Below are positions 1 through 5,186 of a DNA stretch of 5,186 bases, piece after piece. Both the position numbers and the translations under genes were made by a program. Location of the stretch: positions 4,684 to 9,869 of the forward strand of contig DBPV01000087.1 of NCBI GenBank assembly GCA_002304995.1, read 5' to 3'. The first letter of the stretch is position 1, and every line of letters starts with the position of its first letter. The stretch is from Syntrophaceae bacterium UBA1411 (GTDB taxonomy: Bacteria > Desulfobacterota > Syntrophia > Syntrophales > Smithellaceae). The notes under the pieces were generated by a model, which worked only from the letters and a program-made list of their open reading frames with translations, was not told the origin of the DNA and did not search any database.

Positions 1-71
1 TCACGGAAATTTTTGTCTCCCCGGGGTCGTCCGTCGAAATGGGCGACAAACTGATGGCCATCGAAATCTGA
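1..71 (+). CDS. C-terminal end of a biotinyl/lipoyl-type carrier domain protein (5' partial)
   Basis: Only the last 22 complete codons are present (codons start at base 3), ending at TGA 69-71. The peptide reads TEIFVSPGSSVEMGDKLMAI followed by EI and stop. It has the closing pattern of the biotinyl/lipoyl fold: a Gly in the turn, Val at the next strand, Gly-Asp, then Leu-Met and Ile-Glu. In biotin carriers (acetyl/propionyl-CoA carboxylase carrier, oxaloacetate decarboxylase alpha, pyruvate carboxylase B) this segment lies at the extreme C-terminus, as it does here. In lipoyl E2 proteins the domain is usually N-terminal, so a biotin carrier is the better guess. The modified lysine would lie upstream of the window, so the cofactor and parent enzyme cannot be decided. 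A hairpin terminator follows 20 bases after the stop, so this is the last gene of its transcript. Confidence 0.7.
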   Translation, partial: TEIFVSPGSSVEMGDKLMAIEI

Positions 72-90
72 CGGATCGTTTCCAGACCTG

Positions 91-118
91 AAAAGGGCGG
101 CCGGTGCCGCCCTTTTTT
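91..118. terminator. Bidirectional rho-independent terminator between convergent genes
   Basis: The 7-bp perfect stem GGGCGGC (95-101) / GCCGCCC (106-112) has a 4-nt loop and is followed by six T (113-118). Four A (91-94) precede the stem, so the reverse strand also shows hairpin plus T-run. It lies between the + strand carrier-domain gene ending at 71 and the - strand cstA-like gene ending at 130, and can serve both. Confidence 0.9.
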
Positions 119-129
119 ATTCCGGCAGA

Positions 130-1881
130 TTATACGGCCGCCGCCTTCGGCGTTTTTCTCATTTCCCGCCACTTCCGCAGCGCCAGTACAATGACGCCGA
201 CAGAAAGGATGATCAGCGCCACGTCCGTCACCGCCAGCGCGTTGTTGTGCTTGGGGAGATATTTATTCACCAGCAGCGACACCAGCGAGTAAATGGTGGT
301 GACCATCATGAAAATCGCCGGCAGCACGGTGAACCAGGCCGTTTTCTTTCTTTTCACCAGCCAGGCGGAAACGGCGATCAGCGCCAGCGACGCCAAAAGC
401 TGGTTGGCGGAGCCGAAAATCGGCCAGATGGCCGCAAATGCATTCGTGTAAGCCAGAAGATACATCAGCACCACACACAGCAGGGCGTTGAAAAGATAGG
501 ACTTCATGATTTTGGGAACGTTCTTGAAAACCACCTGCCAGAGCTCTTCAAACAGATACCGGTTCAAACGGACGGCCGTATCCAGCGTCGTCACAACAAA
601 TCCTTCCACCATTAAGATACCGAACACCGTCCCGTAGACGGGCGGTATCCCCAGCGCTTTATCGAGCAGGCCGCCGACGCCGAGCGAAAACGCCAGAATC
701 GGATTGGCCTTAACGCCGGCGGCGGAGGGAAACGCAATATTGACGAAATCGGCAAACGCAATTCCGCAGCCGACTGCTATCATGACGCCGATGGCGAGCA
801 GGCCTTCGAGCAGCATGCCGCCGAAGGCGATCTTTTTAACGTGCGTTTCCCTGGCCACCTGTTTGCTCGATGTTCCTCCCGCCACTAGCGCATGAAATCC
901 GGAAACGGCGCCGCAGGCCACCGTAATGAAGAGAAACGGCCAGATAGGCCCCAGCTTGCTTGCCCCTTGAGCCAGATTGAAGGCGGGCGCTGAAAAGGTC
1001 ACGCCTTTGAAGCCGGCGGCAACGCCGCCGGCAAACAGGGCGATGACGCCCATATACAGCAAAAATGAATTGGTGAAATCGCGCGGCTGCAAAATGACCC
1101 AGACGGGAATTCCCGCGGCAAAGAGCGTATAGAAGCAAAGGATGATCATCCACACTTCCGGGTCCAGCGAGACCGGATATTTCATGCCGAATAATATGGA
1201 ACCGATACAGACGATGATGGCCAGAGGAACGGCCAGTTTGACGCTGACGCCTCTTTTATACACCAGCCAGCCGATGACCGGCGCAAAGGCGGTAATGATG
1301 ATGAGCGATGTTGAGGAGATGCCGCCGATTTGCGCGTTGGGCACGCCATTGACCAGGACGGTTTTCACGATCGTCTGATCGGGCGCGAGCCGCATCATGT
1401 CCAGCGGCACCAGCGACGTCAGAGAAACGGCCGTCAATCCCAGAAAGGCGGAGGTCAGAAGCAAAAGCATCAGAATGGCAAAACTGATAAACAGGAAGAA
1501 CCCCGTGTCACCCAGGGCCTCCCTGGCGATTTCGGCAATCGATTTCCCCTTTTCCCGGACGCTCGCAAACAGCACCGTCATATCCTGAACGGCGCCGATA
1601 AAGATGGTGCCGAGAACCGCCCACAGCCAGACGGGCAGATAGCCGAAAAGCAGAGCGACGGTGGGGCCGATAATCGGCCCGCCGCCGGCGATGCTGGCAA
1701 AATGATGACCGAACAAAATTACGGGCTTGGTCGGCACATAGTCGCGATCGTCCCGAAGCGCATGGGCCGGCGTCGGATTGTCGTTGTTTTCGTTGAAAAG
1801 TGTCGCGATAAACCGTGCGTAAAAACGGTAAGCCAGATAAAATAAAACCGCTGCCAGAATCAATAAAACTGCAACATTCAT
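130..1881 (-). CDS. cstA: CstA-family carbon starvation protein (pyruvate/peptide transporter)
   Basis: This is a 583-residue polytopic inner-membrane protein with many hydrophobic helices, the first at about residues 2-24. CstA-family signatures are clear: FGHHFASIAGGGPIIGPTVA (57-76) followed by GYLP and GAVQD (96-100). Further on are SGFHALVAGGTSSK (327-340), TTLDTAVRLNRYLFEEL (431-447) and FGSANQLLA (489-497). Family members such as E. coli CstA and BtsT are induced by carbon limitation and import peptides or pyruvate; the substrate here is not shown by sequence. The protein is shorter than E. coli CstA (about 700 residues), as in many short-form members. The start at 1881 is chosen because an AAGGAGGAGG ribosome site lies 1 nt upstream of ATG, the family N-terminus begins there, and the upstream in-frame extension overlaps the predicted promoter. 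The gene is monocistronic in view, diverging from the FMN oxidoreductase gene. Family assignment is firm; substrate is open. Confidence 0.93.
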   Translation of the reverse strand: MNVAVLLILAAVLFYLAYRFYARFIATLFNENNDNPTPAHALRDDRDYVPTKPVILFGHHFASIAGGGPIIGPTVALLFGYLPVWLWAVLGTIFIGAVQDMTVLFASVREKGKSIAEIAREALGDTGFFLFISFAILMLLLLTSAFLGLTAVSLTSLVPLDMMRLAPDQTIVKTVLVNGVPNAQIGGISSTSLIIITAFAPVIGWLVYKRGVSVKLAVPLAIIVCIGSILFGMKYPVSLDPEVWMIILCFYTLFAAGIPVWVILQPRDFTNSFLLYMGVIALFAGGVAAGFKGVTFSAPAFNLAQGASKLGPIWPFLFITVACGAVSGFHALVAGGTSSKQVARETHVKKIAFGGMLLEGLLAIGVMIAVGCGIAFADFVNIAFPSAAGVKANPILAFSLGVGGLLDKALGIPPVYGTVFGILMVEGFVVTTLDTAVRLNRYLFEELWQVVFKNVPKIMKSYLFNALLCVVLMYLLAYTNAFAAIWPIFGSANQLLASLALIAVSAWLVKRKKTAWFTVLPAIFMMVTTIYSLVSLLVNKYLPKHNNALAVTDVALIILSVGVIVLALRKWREMRKTPKAAAV

Positions 1882-1882
1882 A

Positions 1883-1892
1883 CCTCCTCCTT
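1883..1892 (-). promoter_or_regulatory. Ribosome binding site deciding the cstA start
   Basis: On the - strand the bases read AAGGAGGAGG, then T, then ATG at 1881. The purine run is unusually long and contains two overlapping GGAGG cores; the upstream core gives the more usual spacing of about 4 nt. It supports a 583-residue protein over the 660-residue reading from an ATG at 2112. Confidence 0.85.
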
Positions 1893-1980
1893 CTTCTTCT
1901 CCGATTGGCGCAGATCCCGGCTTGCCATGACGATAAAGATTGCCGTCCCTCAACACACACGGTTGTCGGATCGGGGCTCC

Positions 1981-2006
1981 TGCCCGCCGGTGGTTTCCCG
2001 GCGGCA
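1981..2006 (-). other. GC-rich hairpin in the cstA leader
   Basis: Bases 1981-1990 pair with 1998-2006 to give 9 bp with one bulged base (1985) and a 7-nt loop. It lies about 100 nt upstream of the cstA start. No T-run follows on either strand, so it is not an ordinary terminator. It may be a regulatory or stabilising structure in the leader RNA. Confidence 0.5.
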
Positions 2007-2107
2007 CGAAGAACGTTTCCCGTGAGCCGGGATATGTCGTCGGATAAGTAAGGTTGAAAAATGATGGCTGTTTGCTTCCATGGCAATTGGGCGCACCGTA
2101 ATAATGC

Positions 2108-2127
2108 GTCATAATATACTTTATGAC
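2108..2127. promoter_or_regulatory. Operator-like 20-bp palindrome over the cstA -10 box
   Basis: The site GTCATAA-N6-TTATGAC has two perfect 7-bp arms around a 6-bp spacer. This symmetry is typical of sites for dimeric helix-turn-helix regulators. It covers the predicted -10 box of cstA, so a bound protein would block RNA polymerase. The arms differ from the CRP (TGTGA), FNR (TTGAT) and Rex (TTGTGAA-like) consensus, so the regulator is unknown. Confidence 0.55.
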
Positions 2128-2138
2128 AGGCGATTCAA
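2111..2138 (-). promoter_or_regulatory. Sigma70-like promoter of cstA
   Basis: Read on the - strand, TTGAAT (2138-2133) is the -35 box (4 of 6 to TTGACA) and TATTAT (2116-2111) the -10 box (5 of 6 to TATAAT), with a 16-bp spacer. Transcription would start near 2104. The -10 box falls within a perfect palindrome (2108-2127), suggesting repressor control. Confidence 0.6.
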
Positions 2139-2149
2139 GCTGTTTTTTA

Positions 2150-2167
2150 AAAACCGATGCAGGTTTT
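2150..2167. repeat. Inverted repeat upstream of the cstA promoter
   Basis: AAAACC (2150-2155) and GGTTTT (2162-2167) are perfect 6-bp arms around a 6-nt spacer. It lies just upstream of the cstA -35 box, in the shared region between the divergent genes. It could be a second protein-binding site or chance in an A/T-rich stretch. Confidence 0.3.
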
Positions 2168-2277
2168 CATCTTGACAATCCTTCAGCGGGTATGGCACAG
2201 GCAAGGTTCACAGGCTGCAGGTGGGGAGGCTCTCACAAAACAGAAATCATCAAAATAAACATAAAGGAGAAAAGTTT

Positions 2278-3390
2278 ATGATTAAATCAAGATTGTGCGA
2301 TCTGGTCGGCATCAAGTATCCGATCATTCAGGCGGGCATGGGTCCTTTTTCCAACAATAACCTCTGCGTCGCGGCCGCCAATGCCGGCGTTCTGGGCCTC
2401 CTCTCAACGAGCGGTCTCTTCAGCAAAGACACGCAGCCCTGGATCTATGAAGATTTTATCAAGACGGCGGAATCCACCATGGACGACGAAATGGACGTCG
2501 TGCTCGAAAACCTGCTTAAGAGAACCTATCGTCTGACCAAGGATTCGGGAGGCATTTTCGGCATCAATACCATGGTTTCCGCGGAGCTCCGCGACAAGGC
2601 CATGGTCATGATCGACACGGCCATCAAAGTCTGCGAAGAAAATCCCGATATCCGCAAGCATTTTAAAGTCATTTTCACCTCCGCCGGCGATCCCGTCGGC
2701 CTCAAAGACAAGATTAAAAACGCCGGATTTACCTGGATGCATGTCGTTCCCTCGGTAAAGGGCGCGCAGCGCTGCAAAAAGGCGGGCGTGGACGTCATCG
2801 TCGCCTCCGGCCATGAAGGCGGCTTTCACACGTCCTGGGAGCCGGTGCATTCCATGATTCTTCTGCCGGCGGTCGTCGAGGCCGTTTCCGACGCAAAGAC
2901 ACTGGTTTGCGGCGCGGGCGGCTTCTGCGACGGAAAAACCCTGGCGGCGGCGCTCGTTCTGGGCGCGGACGGCGCGCAGATGGGCACGCGGTTTCTGGCA
3001 ACCCAGGAAAGCGATTTCCATACGATCTGGAAGCAAAGCGTCGTCGACGCGGGCGACCGCGGCACGCTGGTGGCCCGGGGATTTGTCGGACCGGCCCGCT
3101 GGATTAAAAATCCGCGCAGCGAGACGCATGCCGCCAACACGCTCAAAAAATCGCCCGGTGTTTTTCTGGGGACGCCGGATGATTACTCGACGCTCGATAT
3201 GAGTCTCATCGATTATGAAATCGACTCCATCCGCGCCGTATGTACGGGCGACAAGGAGAAGGCCATGATGGCCGCCGGTGAAGCGGCGCAGCGCATCAAC
3301 GACATGCCCAAAGTCGCGGACATGGTTCAGGGTATTGTCCGGGAGGCTGAGGACATTCTTCGCCAGGTCCCTTCTAAATTCCTGGCTTAG
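2278..3390 (+). CDS. FMN-dependent nitronate monooxygenase / 2-nitropropane dioxygenase family oxidoreductase
   Basis: This is a 370-residue soluble TIM-barrel flavoprotein. Family marks in order are YPIIQAGMG (14-22), the first barrel strand and FMN contact; GGIFGINTM (91-99); FTSAGDP (133-139); VDVIVASGHEGGFH (171-184), matching the family pattern GxEAGGH with His184 as likely active-site His; and CGAGGFCDGKTLAAALVLGA (211-230) leading to QMGTRFLATQES (234-245), the FMN-phosphate loop. Characterised members oxidise nitronates with O2, while the related FabK reduces enoyl-ACP. In a probable anaerobe a FabK-like or other flavin role is as plausible as nitronate oxidation, so the substrate is not assigned. 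ATG at 2278 is chosen over an upstream in-frame GTG at 2221 because AAAGGAGA at 2263-2270 sits 7 nt before it and the family N-terminus starts there. The gene diverges from cstA and is followed by a hairpin terminator. Its neighbour downstream is a crotonase, which suggests acyl-CoA metabolism. Confidence 0.9.
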   Translation: MIKSRLCDLVGIKYPIIQAGMGPFSNNNLCVAAANAGVLGLLSTSGLFSKDTQPWIYEDFIKTAESTMDDEMDVVLENLLKRTYRLTKDSGGIFGINTMVSAELRDKAMVMIDTAIKVCEENPDIRKHFKVIFTSAGDPVGLKDKIKNAGFTWMHVVPSVKGAQRCKKAGVDVIVASGHEGGFHTSWEPVHSMILLPAVVEAVSDAKTLVCGAGGFCDGKTLAAALVLGADGAQMGTRFLATQESDFHTIWKQSVVDAGDRGTLVARGFVGPARWIKNPRSETHAANTLKKSPGVFLGTPDDYSTLDMSLIDYEIDSIRAVCTGDKEKAMMAAGEAAQRINDMPKVADMVQGIVREAEDILRQVPSKFLA

Positions 3391-3417
3391 AGGGTCCAGT
3401 CAACCGGTCCCGCTCAA

Positions 3418-3455
3418 GCGGGGAGCGGCCGTGGGCGGCCGTTCCCCGCACTTTT
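3418..3455 (+). terminator. Probable terminator after the FMN oxidoreductase gene
   Basis: A 13-bp stem pairs 3418-3430 with 3437-3449, including one G-T pair, around a 6-nt loop. After CA-like bases it is followed by only four T (3452-3455). The stem is strong and the T-run short, so termination is likely but may be incomplete. It starts 27 nt after the stop codon and precedes an independent promoter for the next gene. Confidence 0.7.
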
Positions 3456-3479
3456 ATCCGTCATTTTCTCTGTTTGTTC

Positions 3480-3508
3480 TTGACACCCTTGGTGGTTCTT
3501 CTTATACT
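3480..3508 (+). promoter_or_regulatory. Near-consensus sigma70 promoter of the crotonase gene
   Basis: TTGACA (3480-3485, perfect -35) and TATACT (3503-3508, 5 of 6 to the -10 consensus) are separated by exactly 17 bp. Transcription would start near 3515, giving a leader of about 64 nt before the ATG at 3579. It lies downstream of the preceding terminator, so the crotonase gene has its own strong transcription start. Confidence 0.8.
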
Positions 3509-3578
3509 GCCTCACGCCGGAAGGAAAAAGGGTTTCTTAAAAACTCAATAAAAATTAAATACATCAGGAGGAAAAACT

Positions 3579-4361
3579 ATGGCTTTTGAGTATGAAAAAT
3601 TGAAAGTGGAACAAGACGGCATGGTATTGGTGGCGGCCATCAATCACCCCCCGGCAAACTCGATGGGACAGGGTGTTTTGAGAGACATTGATGACCTGCT
3701 CACCAAATGCGAAAAAGACGACAACGTGCGCGTCATTATCCTCACCGGAAGCGGCAACAAGCTGTTTTCAGCGGGTGCGGACATTACCGAATTCGCCAGC
3801 ATTCAGGCGGGCAACGTTCCCAAATACAACGGCAACGAAATTTATTTCCGCATCGAAAATTATCCCAAAGTCATTATCGCAGCCATGCAGGGCGGCGCCT
3901 ACGGCGGCGGTCTGGAACTGGCCTGCTGCTGCCACCTCCGCATCATGGCGGAAGAAGCCACCCTGGGGCTTCCCGAAGTGAAGCTGGGCCTCAATCCCGG
4001 CTGGGGCGGAACCCAGCGCCTGCCGCGCTTTATCGGCAAGACCAAGGCTCTGGAACTGATGCTGACCGGCGACTTCATGTCCTCCAAGGAAGCCTATACG
4101 CTGGGTCTTCTGAACAAGGTCGTTCCGCAGGCGGAAGTTCTGGAAACCGCCAAAAAGCTGGCCAAAAAGCTGGCCGCCGGCGCGCCGGTCGCCCAGCGCG
4201 AAATCATGCGGGCGGTACGGGAAGGCCTCGAAACGACTGTTTTTGAAGGCGTCATGAAAGTTGAATACAGCGCCAGCAAAGCGCTGCAGTTCACCGAGGA
4301 CTTCAAGGAAGGCGCCAAGGCTTTCCTCGAAAAGAGACCTCCGGCCTTCAAGGGCCGCTAA
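3579..4361 (+). CDS. Enoyl-CoA hydratase/isomerase (crotonase) family protein
   Basis: At 260 residues this is the usual length for a single-domain crotonase. It most likely hydrates trans-2-enoyl-CoA to 3-hydroxyacyl-CoA in fatty-acid or related acyl-CoA oxidation in the cytoplasm. Motifs are SAGADI (64-69), with Ala67 at the first oxyanion-hole position, and YGGGLELA (108-115), with Gly110 at the second. Both catalytic acids of true hydratases are present 20 residues apart, as in rat mitochondrial hydratase: Glu113 in GLELA and Glu133 in LPEVKLGL. GWGGTQRLPRFIGK (141-154) and the C-terminal EGAKAFLEKRPPAFKG follow the family pattern. An oddity is three consecutive Cys at 116-118, beside His119 where many members have Asp. 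AGGAGG at 3566-3571 sits 7 nt before the ATG. The gene is flanked by its own promoter and a strong terminator, so it is probably monocistronic. Exact chain-length preference and pathway cannot be read from sequence. Confidence 0.93.
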   Translation: MAFEYEKLKVEQDGMVLVAAINHPPANSMGQGVLRDIDDLLTKCEKDDNVRVIILTGSGNKLFSAGADITEFASIQAGNVPKYNGNEIYFRIENYPKVIIAAMQGGAYGGGLELACCCHLRIMAEEATLGLPEVKLGLNPGWGGTQRLPRFIGKTKALELMLTGDFMSSKEAYTLGLLNKVVPQAEVLETAKKLAKKLAAGAPVAQREIMRAVREGLETTVFEGVMKVEYSASKALQFTEDFKEGAKAFLEKRPPAFKGR

Positions 4362-4389
4362 CGGTTCTTTTTAGAACGTCACGATTTTG

Positions 4390-4426
4390 AAAAGGCGGCG
4401 GAATTTTCTATTCCGCCGCCTTTTTT
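4390..4426 (+). terminator. Strong rho-independent terminator after the crotonase gene
   Basis: GGCGGCGGAAT (4394-4404) pairs perfectly with ATTCCGCCGCC (4410-4420) around a 5-nt loop and is followed by six T (4421-4426). Four A before the stem (4390-4393) can extend the pairing into the T-run. It begins 28 nt after the stop codon. Confidence 0.93.
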
Positions 4427-4466
4427 CTGTCTTCCGGCGCGGACCGGACACAAATCACTTTGATTG

Positions 4467-4500
4467 GTCAATTCGGGATTGACAGAAACCCTGTTTTCTG
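4467..4500. repeat. Two adjacent inverted repeats with an embedded TTGACA
   Basis: GTCAAT (4467-4472) and ATTGAC (4478-4483) are perfect 6-bp arms around 5 nt. CAGAAA (4483-4488) and TTTCTG (4495-4500) are perfect arms around 6 nt. A perfect -35-like TTGACA (4479-4484) overlaps the first repeat, but the best -10 candidate (TAAGAA, 18 bp on) is poor. It may be an operator-promoter region or chance. Confidence 0.3.
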
Positions 4501-4671
4501 GCTAAGAAACCTGCAATTGTCGCGGAAGGAAAATACCGGCAGCACTCCGTCGGATAAAAATCGCTAAGCGGTCTTTTCTTCCCTCCGTTGCCGGATATTG
4601 AGATACAAGTCCCTCCTTGCAATATGCGAACTCGGCCGGCACAGCGAGCGGTCAGCACGCCCGGCGGCACT

Positions 4672-4692
4672 TCTGCGACAGAACGTCGCAGA
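4672..4692 (+). other. Perfect 8-bp hairpin, possible weak terminator or RNA structure
   Basis: TCTGCGAC (4672-4679) pairs with GTCGCAGA (4685-4692) around a 5-nt loop; GC then TTTT (4695-4698) follows. No gene ends immediately upstream, so if it terminates anything it would be a short transcript started within 4427-4670. The role is unknown. Confidence 0.4.
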
Positions 4693-4861
4693 GCTTTTCC
4701 CGATCCCCTTCCCGTTGTTTTGGCCTGCGGGGTCAGCCACTCCTCTGAAAAAAGACCCCCGGGTCTCTTAGGGAGATGCGTCGGCCGACAGCCGGCTTTT
4801 AGATTACGCCGCCGCAAGAACAGAAAAACAGCGGATCTTTAAACGCTCGGAGCACGGGCCC

Positions 4862-5186
4862 ATGTCAGAACGAACGACATCAATCGGACCGGATAAAAGG
4901 CGTCTTTCAGAAAACGACTACAATCGGCGAGTAAACCGCATAATGGTTTACGCCTGCATGCCCGGGCTCCTGTTCTACGCCGGTTTTTACTATTATCTCC
5001 AGCATTCTTTCCACGCGTTGCTTTTTGTCTTAATGTTCCTCAATGCGCTCGGCGCCGTGCTGGTCGGCCTTCGGCTGCCGTCTTTTCAAATGGCCTTGCT
5101 TCACCATCGCATCACGGCGGGCATCGGTTTCGGACTTTTCGCCGTGAATCTGCTGGCGGGTCTCTGGGATCCGAGCATCTACTATA
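4862..5186 (+). CDS. N-terminal part of an integral membrane protein (3' partial)
   Basis: The frame is open from ATG 4862 to the window edge, giving 108 residues with no stop. A polar, charged N-terminus (1-26) precedes three probable membrane helices at about 27-46, 51-70 and 84-101. GGAG at 4849-4852 lies 9 nt before the ATG. This is the first ATG, GTG or TTG after the in-frame stop at 4769-4771, so the start is reasonably secure. I do not recognise the family. Multi-helix N-termini with short loops like this occur in sensor kinases and diguanylate cyclases, but no signalling domain is in view, so that remains a guess. Codon use, with many G/C third positions, resembles the other genes. 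The long upstream non-coding stretch and a terminator before it suggest it begins its own transcript. Confidence 0.75.
   Translation, partial: MSERTTSIGPDKRRLSENDYNRRVNRIMVYACMPGLLFYAGFYYYLQHSFHALLFVLMFLNALGAVLVGLRLPSFQMALLHHRITAGIGFGLFAVNLLAGLWDPSIYY

Larger units (their letters stand above)
1882..2104 (-). other. Predicted long 5' leader of cstA mRNA
   Basis: If transcription starts about 7 nt downstream of the -10 box at 2111-2116, the mRNA has a leader of about 220 nt. In the cstA reading frame this stretch is open for 77 codons. The implied peptide is polar, rich in Pro, Gly and Arg, and lacks CstA-family character, so I treat it as untranslated. It contains a 9-bp GC-rich hairpin (1981-2006) and a small CCCG/CGGG hairpin (2019-2031). 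I recognise no known riboswitch consensus. The length and structure leave room for post-transcriptional control, which is inference. Confidence 0.45.
4427..4861. other. 435-base interval without a convincing gene
   Basis: Open frames here (for example 4588-4842 +, starting at TTG, and 4455-4817 -) give Arg/Pro-rich peptides with no ribosome site or family features. The interval contains adjacent inverted repeats at 4467-4500, a perfect 8-bp hairpin at 4672-4692, and a cluster of short G/C-rich repeats at 4729-4776. No tRNA, known riboswitch or clear promoter was recognised. It probably carries the control region of the membrane-protein gene at 4862. Confidence 0.5.

Noticed and set aside
2172..2200. 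TTGACA at 2172-2177 as -35 box for the FMN oxidoreductase gene
   Set aside because: No acceptable -10 hexamer lies 16-18 bp downstream; TATGGC at 2191 is only 13 bp away. The promoter of this gene remains unassigned.
2193..2207. Sigma54-like TGGCAC motif upstream of the FMN oxidoreductase gene
   Set aside because: The required GC of the -12 element is absent at the right spacing (GT instead), so it does not meet the GG-N10-GC rule.
2404..3129. 241-codon - strand open frame opposite the FMN oxidoreductase gene
   Set aside because: It is a shadow of a well-supported conserved gene in GC-rich DNA, with no domain of its own.
3278..3589. 103-codon + strand open frame spanning the oxidoreductase end and the crotonase start
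   Set aside because: It runs out of frame through a conserved gene end, a terminator and a promoter, and encodes nothing recognisable.
4753..4776. AGACC/GGTCT and nearby TCTC/GAGA short repeats
   Set aside because: The arms are only 4-5 bp and mutually exclusive, which is expected by chance in this base composition.
4455..4817. 120-codon - strand open frame
   Set aside because: Composition is unlike the real genes, there is no family resemblance, and it spans the repeats of the non-coding interval.
4588..4842. 84-codon + strand open frame starting with TTG
   Set aside because: It has no ribosome site, an Arg/Pro-rich composition and no recognisable domain, and it covers the hairpin region.

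Overview
The window is moderately GC-rich DNA with two complete genes on the + strand, one complete gene on the - strand, and a gene fragment at each edge. The gene content fits an anaerobic, acyl-CoA-metabolising Gram-negative bacterium. It comprises a biotin-carrier-type C-terminus, a CstA-family transporter, an FMN-dependent nitropropane-dioxygenase-family oxidoreductase and a stand-alone crotonase. A deltaproteobacterial relative such as a syntroph is my best guess, from overall impression only; no marker gene here proves it.

Layout. Bases 1-71 are the end of a + strand gene for a biotinyl/lipoyl-type carrier domain. A hairpin terminator at 91-118 separates it from the convergent cstA-like gene (130-1881, - strand) and looks usable in both directions. 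The interval 1882-2277 lies between divergent genes. It holds a sigma70-like promoter for cstA, a perfect 20-bp operator-like palindrome over the -10 box, and a leader of about 220 nt with a GC-rich hairpin. The FMN oxidoreductase gene (2278-3390, +) follows, with a hairpin terminator at 3418-3455. The crotonase gene (3579-4361, +) has its own near-consensus promoter (TTGACA-17-TATACT) and a strong terminator at 4390-4426, so it is probably transcribed alone. Bases 4427-4861 hold no convincing gene but several inverted repeats. A membrane protein gene starts at 4862 and runs off the right edge.

The genes do not form one operon, because each complete gene has its own terminator or promoter signals. 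Functionally, CstA relatives import pyruvate or peptides, and the crotonase and oxidoreductase suit acyl-CoA or carbon-chain metabolism. The common theme of carbon acquisition and oxidation is inference. I saw no mobile element, CRISPR array, tRNA or rRNA. I found no clearly new system; the most interesting item is the palindrome and long leader controlling cstA.
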